A DNA stretch of 64,000 bases from NCBI RefSeq assembly GCF_001865575.2, contig NZ_CP017561.2:2604001-2668000 (forward strand). Reading direction: 5' to 3'. The translations under genes were made by a program, and so were the position numbers. A model generated the notes under the pieces. That model made no database searches and was not told where the DNA came from. It worked only from the letters and a program-made list of their open reading frames with translations. Positions 57,084-64,000 of the stretch are shown piece by piece; the first letter of the stretch is position 1, and every line of letters begins with the position of its first letter. The DNA is from Paraburkholderia sprentiae WSM5005. Its GTDB lineage: Bacteria > Pseudomonadota > Gammaproteobacteria > Burkholderiales > Burkholderiaceae.

Positions 57084-57811
57084 AAACCTTGCCGTTAATC
57101 ACTTTCGTTGGTGCGACTAGTCTTGTGTTCGCTGAAACCAGTGCTCAGACTACCGAGGTCTTACAGACCAAAGACATTGCCCGAGTCGTTACGGTAACCA
57201 AAGGAGGCGTCTGCGAGGCTTGTCCGGCAGGTCACCAGGAGCAACGACGGCCACTCAATCAGAATGCGTACATCAAAGCCGATGAATGGGTGCATTGTAT
57301 CGGCTCGGCTAAGGGTACAGCCGTTTATTTGAGCGAGGACGGGAAAGACCGCAAGGATGGACAGTTCGAGCTTGCGGGAGAAGACTGGGAGCCCGTGGCC
57401 CTACCGGGTGCCTCCATACGACAGCAACCGGGCCGGACCCGGCTGGGAACGTACGGGGCTGTTCACACACCTGACAACGCAGTGGTCGGGATGTCGGGGG
57501 GAGCCGGTGCAGCGGCCGACGTCGAGCAGCGAGCACAGATTCTTCCAACCGAACCGTCAACTCGGGCGCACAAACACCTTGCGGCAAACAAGGCAGACCG
57601 CAAACTGGATTCCAGCGTAAACAAAGCCCTTGCCCGAGCCGATGGACTCGACGCGCAAAATATCCATGTCCAGGCTAAGAACGGCGAAGTTACCTTACAC
57701 GGTTCTGTCCCCGAACAGAGCCAGATTAACCGGGCTACTGACGTGGCGAGCGGTGTGAAAGGCGTGACGTCAGTTAAAAACGCCCTGAAATCTGAACCGG
57801 CCGGAAACTGA
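57080..57811 (+). CDS. Secreted BON-domain protein paired with the CHASE2 protein
   Basis: 243 residues. The signal peptide is MKTLPLITFVGATSLVFAETSA. A small Cys-containing N-terminal region follows (GGVCEACPAGHQ, WVHCIG), then a low-complexity middle. The C-terminal BON domain is at about 170-240 (NGEVTLHGSVPEQSQINRA, VKGVTSVKNAL). BON domains bind phospholipid or other envelope surfaces. The ATGA overlap with the CHASE2 gene suggests the two proteins work together in the periplasm. Their joint function is unknown. Confidence 0.8.
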   Translation: MKTLPLITFVGATSLVFAETSAQTTEVLQTKDIARVVTVTKGGVCEACPAGHQEQRRPLNQNAYIKADEWVHCIGSAKGTAVYLSEDGKDRKDGQFELAGEDWEPVALPGASIRQQPGRTRLGTYGAVHTPDNAVVGMSGGAGAAADVEQRAQILPTEPSTRAHKHLAANKADRKLDSSVNKALARADGLDAQNIHVQAKNGEVTLHGSVPEQSQINRATDVASGVKGVTSVKNALKSEPAGN

Positions 57812-58371
57812 AGCAACCCCAGCGTCTTGTCGTGAAATGCGCTGTGAGCGACGCTCTGGAGCAAAAGCGCGGCCACGAGGAGGGGGTGGCCGCCAAGTCC
57901 GCCCCAATTTCCGAGGGCCAACTTGGAGCAGAATCATCGGAGCATTAGGGTAAGGCGGACCCGAGCTCTTGCAACCGGTGGCAGTGAAAGAAGACCGCCG
58001 CGACAGCGCGGGTATTAAACCACTGCGGTGCCGAGATACCTCACTCTGGAAGAGCGAAGGGCGAATCAGTAATGGAAGCGCCAGCCCCGGGGCAACCAGC
58101 GGCCCGGCGTGTGTCGGCGGCTTGGCTTCCGGCAATTAGCCGTGTCAATGGTGTAAGGCTTGCAAGAGCTGCGTTGGTGACTGGCGTCGTCGCCGTCGGG
58201 ACCAAACCGACTCGCTAAAGCTGGATGAACAAGTACCTTCCCTTATCGCTGACAGCACTATCGAAGCAAGCCAGTACACGACAACGTGGCCGCGCGGCAG
58301 TGCGCGTGAATTAGCGTGAGCTTCATGTTGACCTTCGACAGTTCGCTAGGTCTTCGAATCGTCCAGCCCTC
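57812..58371. other. Gene-free stretch
   Basis: About 560 nt after the BON gene. Open frames here have no ribosome-binding sites. No terminator, repeat or RNA gene is apparent to me. Confidence 0.45.
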
Positions 58372-58686
58372 TCAGCGGTGTGGGCGCTCCGGCAAGCTCA
58401 TCCGCCGAAAGTTGCTAACGCCGTTCACGAGCAGGACGACCCGTTCGGCCGTGTGTACAACGTCTCGGTAACCATCTGCTTCGCTGCGCTGCTCGAACGT
58501 TTCTGGATATCGCACGCTGTACAGCTCCCGACCGCAGCGCCCTGTCTCATAAGTCCAAGGTTGGTCAGGAACGATGACGTCTAGAATCTCATCTGTCTCG
58601 CTCAAGTCTGAATAATCTTCGAGGAACAGCACAGTGCTGTGCGGGTCAACGCCCTGCAGAAGAGCAACCAGCTCGCAAACTTTCAT
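58372..58686 (-). CDS. Small hypothetical protein (104 aa)
   Basis: The product starts MKVCELVALLQGVDPHSTVLF and continues LEDYSDLSETDEILDV; acidic, probably a small alpha/beta cytoplasmic protein. An AGGGAG site lies 8 nt before ATG 58686. The PHSTVLFLED phrase is familiar from small accessory proteins of Burkholderia, but I cannot name a family. Confidence 0.68.
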   Translation of the reverse strand: MKVCELVALLQGVDPHSTVLFLEDYSDLSETDEILDVIVPDQPWTYETGRCGRELYSVRYPETFEQRSEADGYRDVVHTAERVVLLVNGVSNFRRMSLPERPHR

Positions 58687-58885
58687 ATTCGGCTCCCTTC
58701 GCATGTCGCTGCTTGGACGCGAGCAGTCGAAACAATGCACTACTCCCTTCGTCCATAGATGAATCGCCCCCCTTTCAACGGACACGTGACCGAACAAACC
58801 GCATTTGCATCGCCTCGACGGTCGCGCGCTTTTCTATCTTCACCGCCAAACAACGATAGAACAGACCGTCCGTGTTGAGGAAGAC

Positions 58886-59509
58886 CTATTCGTTGTCTAC
58901 GTCACGCTTTTGATGCTCTGGAAGCTCCTCAGCTTCGGCGTCGTAAAGCCCCATCCGTTGCGAGGTCTCAATCAGAGCAATGAGCGCCTCTTGTTGCTCG
59001 GTGCGCATCCTCGCGCGATAGTCCTTCAGAGCGCCAATCGGTATCCATTGCACGGAGTCGTCGCCTACCCGAGCTGGAATCTTGCCATCAGCAATCAGCG
59101 ACCTCAAATATAGGCGCGACAGAAAGAGCAAACGTGCGGCTGCGTCTAACGCTACCTCGTCAGGGTTCGCTGTTACACACGTGCGGTCGTTACAATCAGG
59201 AATCAGCTCTGCCGTCACGTCTCGCCATGCCTTACCGCCTCCGATTCCGTTCGCGACCGTGCTAAACACGTATTCGGCATCCGGGTGATATCCGCTCCGA
59301 CCGACGAGCTGGTAAATTCGTCCACTCAACGTGCCCGCTGTACGAGTGGCTCCATCTAGTTGAACAATCTTCGTGCTGACACGCCCACTACGCGTTTCCT
59401 GACTGTATCCCACAAAGTGCTTCGCACCGTCATGTGACTCGCGTATCGACCAGCTACTTAGCCAAACGATGTCAGGGCCATCTCCAGCTGCCTCAAGATA
59501 GATAGACAT
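58886..59509 (-). CDS. Protein with a C-terminal excisionase-type helix-turn-helix
   Basis: 207 residues. The last 85 resemble MerR/excisionase-type DNA-binding domains seen in some antitoxins (ALDAAARLLFLSRLYLRSLI, then DGKIPARVGDDSVQWIPIGALKDY). The first 120 residues form an unrecognised domain (WLSSWSIRESHDGAKHFVGY, GRIYQLVGRSGYHPDAEY). A GGAGGGGGG run lies 8-10 nt before ATG 59509. It may be a self-standing regulator or an antitoxin-like fusion; no toxin is adjacent. Confidence 0.68.
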   Translation of the reverse strand: MSIYLEAAGDGPDIVWLSSWSIRESHDGAKHFVGYSQETRSGRVSTKIVQLDGATRTAGTLSGRIYQLVGRSGYHPDAEYVFSTVANGIGGGKAWRDVTAELIPDCNDRTCVTANPDEVALDAAARLLFLSRLYLRSLIADGKIPARVGDDSVQWIPIGALKDYRARMRTEQQEALIALIETSQRMGLYDAEAEELPEHQKRDVDNE

Positions 59510-59543
59510 TCCCCCCTCCGCACCCGCATCAATGTTCTCCCCG

Positions 59544-59813
59544 CTACTTACCCTTCAGCCGGCTCTTTCGTCGCTGGTCAAATTGTTCGTCCAGAATAGC
59601 TTTCTTAACCGCGCGACCAAGCTCGACGCTGGACGTTATCATCAGCTCGACATACCTGCGAGGAGTAAGCTCATCGACGAGAGGAGCGAGAACCAGGTCG
59701 ATTGCTTCGGCTAGTTGTTTCCTGACCCGTCGGTTCCCTCGGCCCTTAGGTATCAAGCCAGCGCCTTCACGACGCTTCGCTGATTTCCTGCTCGCATTAG
59801 TTCTCGGCGTCAT
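59544..59813 (-). CDS. Small basic hypothetical protein (89 aa)
   Basis: The product is strongly basic at both ends (NASRKSAKRREG, DQRRKSRLKGK) with a central helix (QLAEAIDLVLAPLVDEL, VELMITSSVELGRAV). It overlaps the preceding HAD gene by 17 nt, which suggests cotranscription. No clear ribosome-binding site; a nucleic-acid-binding role is possible from charge alone. Confidence 0.5.
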   Translation of the reverse strand: MTPRTNASRKSAKRREGAGLIPKGRGNRRVRKQLAEAIDLVLAPLVDELTPRRYVELMITSSVELGRAVKKAILDEQFDQRRKSRLKGK

Positions 59814-60309
59814 ATCTGAGCGCGTCCCCGAAACAATGCTGTAGCATTTCGCGGAATTTCTCGACAACTGCGCAGTCACCCAAGCCGACTTCAGTCTGAC
59901 AGTGTACGAGTCTGTGACGGTGCGCTTCGAATCCATCGGTACGGTCGTCGACAGCCAACCAACTGAGAGGCTCATTTCTCGCGACGTAGTCAAGGATTTG
60001 TCCACCGCGTGTAAGAACCGGCCAAAAAAGCGGGTTGCTTGCGCAGCCGTCAAACGTCGCAGCGACTATGCGCTCCCTAACTAGTGGAGATGGAATCGCG
60101 TTTCGCGTGAACTCCGTCCCGAGAACAACGGACCAGTCGCTCGAAAGCACAATTTCTACATCAGAATAAGGACGTAGCAAATCGTCGAGCACCGGAACAT
60201 ATTCAAACAGTGCTACTTCTGGGGAGCTGCTTACCACCCGGTTGCCGGCTCGACGAGCGACGCCTCGATGCAGCACTCCATCGATATCCAAAAACAGCAC
60301 TTTTCGCAT
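59797..60309 (-). CDS. HAD-like hydrolase, second of a tandem pair
   Basis: 170 residues. HAD motif I is FLDIDGVLHRG at the N-terminus, motif II is the Ser-Ser of VLSSDW, and the acidic motif IV is LAVDDRTDGF. This small HAD type resembles the HAD domain described in 'Swiss army knife' RNA-repair-like proteins, which suggests phosphatase activity on nucleic-acid ends. ATG 60309 is preceded by a GGAGG-type site (GGGAGGAGAACG). Confidence 0.78.
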   Translation of the reverse strand: MRKVLFLDIDGVLHRGVARRAGNRVVSSSPEVALFEYVPVLDDLLRPYSDVEIVLSSDWSVVLGTEFTRNAIPSPLVRERIVAATFDGCASNPLFWPVLTRGGQILDYVARNEPLSWLAVDDRTDGFEAHRHRLVHCQTEVGLGDCAVVEKFREMLQHCFGDALRYDAEN

Positions 60310-60332
60310 CGTTCTCCTCCCAAAGAATCGCG

Positions 60333-60848
60333 CTATCCGAATTGCTCCGCGAGTCGAATGCGCAGCGCATCTTGAGTTCCGATGTCACCGAGACCCAAAC
60401 TCTCATCGCATTGGACGACATGTGAGAGCTGGTCACCGAAACCCTTCACGTCATCGTCAATTGCGAGCCATCTGGTCAGACGATGCGTCCAGACATAGCG
60501 CAGCACCTGCCTCCCGCGCTCCATCGTCGGCCACCCGTCCGCGTCTGCAAATTTCGAGTGATACGTCGCGCCGACAACTCGATTCCGAAGCGTGGCTGGC
60601 AGCGCGTCTCTCGCTCGCTGAAATCCAAGAGCAGGTACCCACGATGTTGAGAGGACTATTTCCACTCTAACGTGCGGCTCCAGAAGCTCAACCAACACCG
60701 GGGCGAACTCGAACAAAGTGATTGAAGGAGACGCGCTCCGTATTCCGTGCTGGGTCCTTACCGCGCCAAGACGGTGAATAACTCCATCAAAGTCCAAAAA
60801 CATCACCTCCCGGCGCGTCTTTTCATCCGTATCGTTGCTCTCACTCAT
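60333..60848 (-). CDS. HAD-like hydrolase, first of a tandem pair
   Basis: 171 residues, a paralogue of the following gene: VMFLDFDGVIHRLG for motif I, VLSTSW for motif II, LAIDDDVKGFGD for motif IV. Both share FEFAPVL/FEYVPVL and the late QCDESLGLGD/HCQTEVGLGD, so they arose by tandem duplication. A 23-nt gap separates them. The start at 60848 is uncertain; ATG 60863 is in frame. Confidence 0.76.
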   Translation of the reverse strand: MSESNDTDEKTRREVMFLDFDGVIHRLGAVRTQHGIRSASPSITLFEFAPVLVELLEPHVRVEIVLSTSWVPALGFQRARDALPATLRNRVVGATYHSKFADADGWPTMERGRQVLRYVWTHRLTRWLAIDDDVKGFGDQLSHVVQCDESLGLGDIGTQDALRIRLAEQFG

Positions 60849-61010
60849 AAAGGCGCACAACATCTACATCCACGGTCATTGGCACCTGCTGAACGTATGC
60901 CCTCGGTCCGCTCGCTGCAGGTCATCCTAAGAAGAAGGTGGTGTCGTCGGGTCGATGGTTGCACTTGACGCCTACTCAACTGCATGTTCACCGCCTGAGC
61001 TTGATGCTCT

Positions 61011-61379
61011 CTACTCGACCAACGACACGCGGCCACCGATTTCAATGTAGGCCGTAGCCCTCGTCTCCCCGTCGACCCACAGCACAGCCTGACCATCTTC
61101 GAGTTCAAATGCGTGCATGTCCGGCCGTCGCGCCGGTCGTAATGCGACGACTCGTCTGAACGACATTCGCCCTCCTTTTTCGCTCGAACAGAGATATACA
61201 ACCGGCTCAATTTTGTCGTCGGTCTCACCCGTAAGCAACCTGTACAGGTCGGAATATGTCTGCACAACATACCCGCCTCCACTGCCAGGGCCCTTTTGAG
61301 CGCCATAGCAGACATAAAACCAAGGTGTACTTGGTATCTTGAAGAACGAAATGGGCTTGAGCTCGTTCTCTGGTGTCAT
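61011..61379 (-). CDS. Hypothetical protein (122 aa)
   Basis: Starts MTPENELKPISFFKIPSTPW; the middle has GPGSGGGYVVQTYSDLYRLL and the end is a beta-rich EDGQAVLWVDGETRATAY. No family recognised. Start 61379 has an AAAGGTGG site. Part of the minus-strand run of orphan genes. Confidence 0.6.
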   Translation of the reverse strand: MTPENELKPISFFKIPSTPWFYVCYGAQKGPGSGGGYVVQTYSDLYRLLTGETDDKIEPVVYLCSSEKGGRMSFRRVVALRPARRPDMHAFELEDGQAVLWVDGETRATAYIEIGGRVSLVE

Positions 61380-61448
61380 CTTTACCACCTTTATCAAGAC
61401 AAAACGTCAGTTTCCCGCGCGCATTTGCTCGACGATAGCGTCGCCGCA

Positions 61449-61664
61449 TCAAGTGATATCTTTTCCGACGCGTTCTCTCCACTCCAGCCATGTCGTCTGG
61501 CTGGCAATCAGCTGAACCATCCCGTCGTCAGGGTAGTGTCTGAGGACGCGAACCGCCAACTCCCGCAAACCGAGACCATCGAGTTCCGAAGGCAACCGAG
61601 AGAGTAGGTAAAGCAACCGTCCCGCTTCCCTGAGGGCTCTTGTTCTCTCAACGGGCGTAGTCAT
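61449..61664 (-). CDS. BPSL0761 family small protein
   Basis: 71 residues: MTTPVERTRALREAGRLLYLL, then DGLGLRELAVRVLRHYP. The opening matches the burkholderial BPSL0761 family as I know it, whose members lie in islands and near toxin-antitoxin loci. Function unknown. An AGGA site precedes the ATG. Confidence 0.72.
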   Translation of the reverse strand: MTTPVERTRALREAGRLLYLLSRLPSELDGLGLRELAVRVLRHYPDDGMVQLIASQTTWLEWRERVGKDIT

Positions 61665-61694
61665 GGCGTGGTCCTATTTGGAAGACGGTCAAGC

Positions 61695-61907
61695 TCACTC
61701 ACTCGCATGCTGTCCGTCCATCAAATCGTCCAGCAGGTCACCCCGCGTATCAACGTCGTGTTGCTCCGAATCCAGTTCAGCAAAAAACTCATTGATATCC
61801 CGGAAGTTTCCATCTTCAATATCGCCTTGGCCTAGCTCGAGAATTTTCGCTAACGCCTTGTCTGCTTCATCGCTTTTCGGCGGACCCGACGAGTGAAATG
61901 AAGACAT
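61695..61907 (-). CDS. Small acidic hypothetical protein (70 aa)
   Basis: Acidic product with ALAKILELGQGDIEDGNFRD and EFFAELDSEQHDVD. The GDIEDGNFRDINEFFAEL part is reminiscent of antitoxin tails of ParD/RelB type, but no DNA-binding part or toxin partner is visible. No strong ribosome-binding site, so the call is tentative. Confidence 0.48.
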   Translation of the reverse strand: MSSFHSSGPPKSDEADKALAKILELGQGDIEDGNFRDINEFFAELDSEQHDVDTRGDLLDDLMDGQHASE

Positions 61908-61992
61908 GTTTGTTACCGAGTGCGTTGTCCTATGTATGCTTCGCTAAACTAACTTTTTAATCCTGCGTAGAGGTTGTGTTCTGTCTGCATGT

Positions 61993-62593
61993 TCACCCCT
62001 CACCAAGAATCGAGCGGAGCCTACTCTGAAACTGAACGTCCTCACTTGCATGCACGCGTGAGAGCATTTGTTCAGTTCGCCGCAGCGCATGACCGGAGAC
62101 CGTTGCACGCAGCATGTCGTTGTACGAGAGCGGGCGCATGGCCGGCTCTCCAATTTTCCGCAGTTGCGCCAGAAGCGCTGAACGCGCGGCCTCATCGAAT
62201 CCGAACCTAGCGTCGATGTCGACGCGCCGCGATTTGGTCAGCTCCAGAGAATTCGAACTCCGGTGAAGCGAGAACGACGAAAGGCTCCGTACGATTCGAC
62301 ATGAAGTCCAGCACCGCTTCCTCTTGCTTGTCCGCCAGCGTATTGACGGCGTTGACAACTCGTGGCCCGAGTTCCGAAAAAGCCTGTCGCATTGACTCCA
62401 AGTCGTAATAGAACGGCCACGAGTTGCCCGCAACGACGACCGTGCCCGGGTACGCGCGAAGCGTCTTTGTCAATAGCGCGACATCGCGGTCGAGCGGGCG
62501 CACGCTCGCCTTCGCTCCATGGCGATGTGGCACCGTGGTGTTCAGGTTTAGTGGGCCGAGGGCCCCACTGACACAAAAAAATATATAGACCAT
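61993..62593 (-). pseudogene. Hypothetical gene split by a frameshift
   Basis: Frame 1 starts MVYIFFCVSGALGPLN at 62593 and reads plausible protein (YPGTVVVAGNSWPFYYDLES) until a TAG at 62207-62209. The adjacent frame then continues plausibly (VDIDARFGFDEAARSALL, GEPAMRPLSYNDMLRATV) to a stop at 61993. The switch falls near 62215-62260. Either a single-base lesion broke the gene or the two parts are a coupled overlapping pair. No family recognised. Confidence 0.55.
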
Positions 62594-62808
62594 ACTTTTT
62601 GCTTCCTTACCCTAGCTCGTCCTGCGGACAAAGCGACCATAGGCCGCCGGTTGCCGCTGGATTCAGCGAGACTTCCCGCCTCGACATCGGAGGGTACGAC
62701 GATGGAATACCGCCCGACCCATGTAGTGTAGATGTTTACGCAGTAGATGTAAACAAAGTAGAAGTTTGATGAGTAGACGGATGGGCTGCGTTCGGCGAAT
62801 CTGCTCAA

Positions 62809-63045
62809 ATGAGCGAAATTGATAACAAAGTTACTGACCCATGGCTCCGACGCCGTCTGGCGGAACACGTGCGGCGGTTAAGATTAGAAAAGAAGCTGTC
62901 CCAAGAAAGGTTAAGCGAGGTGTGCGGATTTCATCGAACGTACGTCAGTCAGGTCGAGCGGGCGGTAACTAACATTACGATAGACAATCTGCAGAGGATT
63001 GCAGAAGCACTCGGCGAAGAGCCGGCAACTCTGCTTATCCCGTGA
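62809..63045 (+). CDS. XRE-family helix-turn-helix regulator
   Basis: 78 residues, essentially one HTH_3 domain: LSQERLSEVCGFHRTYVSQVERA is the recognition region in parts, followed by ITIDNLQRIAEALGEEPATLL. Size and sequence resemble controller proteins of restriction-modification systems and phage-type repressors. No nuclease or methylase gene is adjacent, so its target is unknown. No clear ribosome-binding site; translation may be leaderless. Confidence 0.82.
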   Translation: MSEIDNKVTDPWLRRRLAEHVRRLRLEKKLSQERLSEVCGFHRTYVSQVERAVTNITIDNLQRIAEALGEEPATLLIP

Positions 63046-63667
63046 GGGCGCGCAACAGTCCCGCAGCCGCGTGGCAACATAGGCGAAGCCTTTCCATGAA
63101 TCGTTGGGTGCGAAGCGGGTTTGGCGACACAAGATTTCGTCCTGCACATGCTGTTACCGCCGCACGATGACAACACAGACCTCACGTGCGTGGTGACATC
63201 GCATACCAAAAGGAGTGCGCGCGCGTTGCATCTTCAGCCCTGCCCTATTCTTCGTCCGGCTCATTCGAGCTGCGTTGGTACCGCCACCGCTGGTCGCCTC
63301 AGCGCACGTTTTAATTCTGACACGGCCGTCTGGCTAACAAGTGACGCCTATGGCGTCGCAATGGGAAAACACTTCTTTCGCAAAAATGACAAACTTAGAA
63401 TATAAAGTACTTTAAGGCGAAAACTTGATTAGGCTAGGAAAAACTCTTTTCTCTTAAGTAGCGAATCAGTTTTATCGTCGAGGCCCGACTCCCACATCTC
63501 GTCGAATTGCAGGCTTGCGAAAATAGAACCAAGGACTGCACGAGCGTCCCCACGCGAGGACCAGCACGGCCAGCTATTACAACATCGGCTAAAAAATTCG
63601 GTGGGTTTGGTCTATACAGTGCACCGCTAATTGCCTCGCGCCTGCCATGAAGCCGGTGTAACGAAAT
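63046..63667. other. Gene-free stretch, AT-richer to the right
   Basis: About 620 nt between the XRE regulator and the terminal gene. GC falls from about 63300 on (AGTACTTTAAGGCG, AAAAACTCTTTTCTC), suggesting a junction to different DNA. No gene supported. Confidence 0.45.
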
Positions 63668-63700
63668 CCACACCATACGACTCATAATCGTATGGTGTGG
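63668..63700. repeat. Perfect 13-bp inverted repeat before the terminal gene
   Basis: CCACACCATACGA (63668-63680) and TCGTATGGTGTGG (63688-63700) are perfect reverse complements with a 7-nt spacer (CTCATAA). It ends 5 nt before the ATG at 63706. As DNA it looks like an operator or recombination site; as RNA its hairpin would cover the ribosome-binding site. Confidence 0.85.
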
Positions 63701-63705
63701 CGACG

Positions 63706-64000
63706 ATGAAAAACTCCATACATTTCAATGATGTAGGAAATGTTCGTTACACCGTCACGTATGCGGATAACGTAAGCACATGGCAAGCATCGCGGGGCTC
63801 AGACGATGCACCTATGCTGATTACCTACAAAGATTTGATAAACCACCACAAAACGCTTAACATTGACAAAGACGGAAACAAGAAGTCTCAGAACCAGATA
63901 TTTAAAAATCACCTCAGCACATTGGTTTCTTATTTGGCATACAACGGGAAAACCGTCGACTCTAACGTGGGTGTTGAGATGCTCGCGGACTTTGATAAGC
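63706..64000 (+). CDS. Putative site-specific recombinase/integrase, N-terminal part
   Basis: The frame stays open for 98 codons to the window edge. It is AT-rich compared with everything else in the window. The visible part (MKNSIHFNDVGNVRYTVTYA, then ITYKDLINHHKTLNIDKDGN, KNHLSTLVSYLAYNGKTV) is compatible with the N-terminal core-binding region of a tyrosine recombinase, but the catalytic domain is outside the window. The inverted repeat just upstream suggests self-regulation. Confidence 0.5.
   Translation, partial: MKNSIHFNDVGNVRYTVTYADNVSTWQASRGSDDAPMLITYKDLINHHKTLNIDKDGNKKSQNQIFKNHLSTLVSYLAYNGKTVDSNVGVEMLADFDK

Noticed and set aside
63434..63685. 83-codon minus-strand ORF before the terminal recombinase
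   Set aside because: It runs across the inverted repeat and has no initiation signals.

Overview
The window looks like a chromosomal segment of a high-GC betaproteobacterium of the Burkholderia/Paraburkholderia type. The clues are gene content and order (yicC-gmk-rpoZ-spoT opposite rph-rdgB-hemW, an OmpC-type porin with Burkholderia-style signal sequence, a GDT1-family Mn exporter behind a yybP-ykoY leader, a BPSL0761-family small protein) and the strong third-position GC of the core genes. This is inference from families; no database search was run.

Layout. (1) Positions 1-9872, minus strand: the promoter-proximal part of an aryl-polyene (APE, xanthomonadin/flexirubin-like pigment) cluster. 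It reads KS-like chain-length factor, acyltransferase, two ACPs, membrane protein, AMP-ligase/dehydratase fusion, glycosyltransferase/acyltransferase fusion, MIO ammonia-lyase, thioesterase, LolA-like carrier and MMPL exporter. The exporter runs off the left edge; the remaining synthases and reductases are expected beyond it. Nearly every junction is a start/stop overlap. (2) 10.3-16.2 kb: Mn2+ riboswitch plus exporter, a DUF4136 lipoprotein, pepN, fbp, tRNA-Thr. (3) 16.3-25.3 kb: a decayed acyltransferase, several very small genes, a periplasmic chorismate mutase, a DnaQ-GIY-YIG nuclease, a cold-shock protein, a porin, greB, two tandem tRNA-Arg and a DUF2591 protein. (4) 25.4-32.6 kb: two divergent core operons for (p)ppGpp, RNA polymerase omega, nucleotide metabolism, RNA maturation and heme trafficking, ending at tRNA-Ser(UGA).

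(5) From tRNA-Ser to the right edge lies an accessory region of about 31 kb. It opens with two tandem paralogous tyrosine recombinases. A tightly coupled three-gene operon on the minus strand follows (KAP P-loop NTPase, large helical-repeat protein, protein with a nuclease-like N-terminus), then a complete Type I restriction-modification operon (hsdM-hsdS-hsdR). Next comes a DNA-repair block: a LigD lacking the phosphoesterase domain, an orphan imuA behind a near-perfect LexA box, and an SRAP/HMCES-like protein. The rest is a CHASE2-BON envelope operon, a run of small orphan genes including two tandem HAD proteins, gene remnants with frameshifts, an XRE regulator, and at the right edge the start of a further putative recombinase placed directly behind a perfect 13-bp inverted repeat.

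The best candidate for an undescribed system is the three-gene KAP / helical-repeat / nuclease-like operon at 36.6-42.3 kb. It sits immediately downstream of hsdR in a recombinase-bearing island at a tRNA gene, the typical setting of phage-defence operons. Function is inferred from context only.
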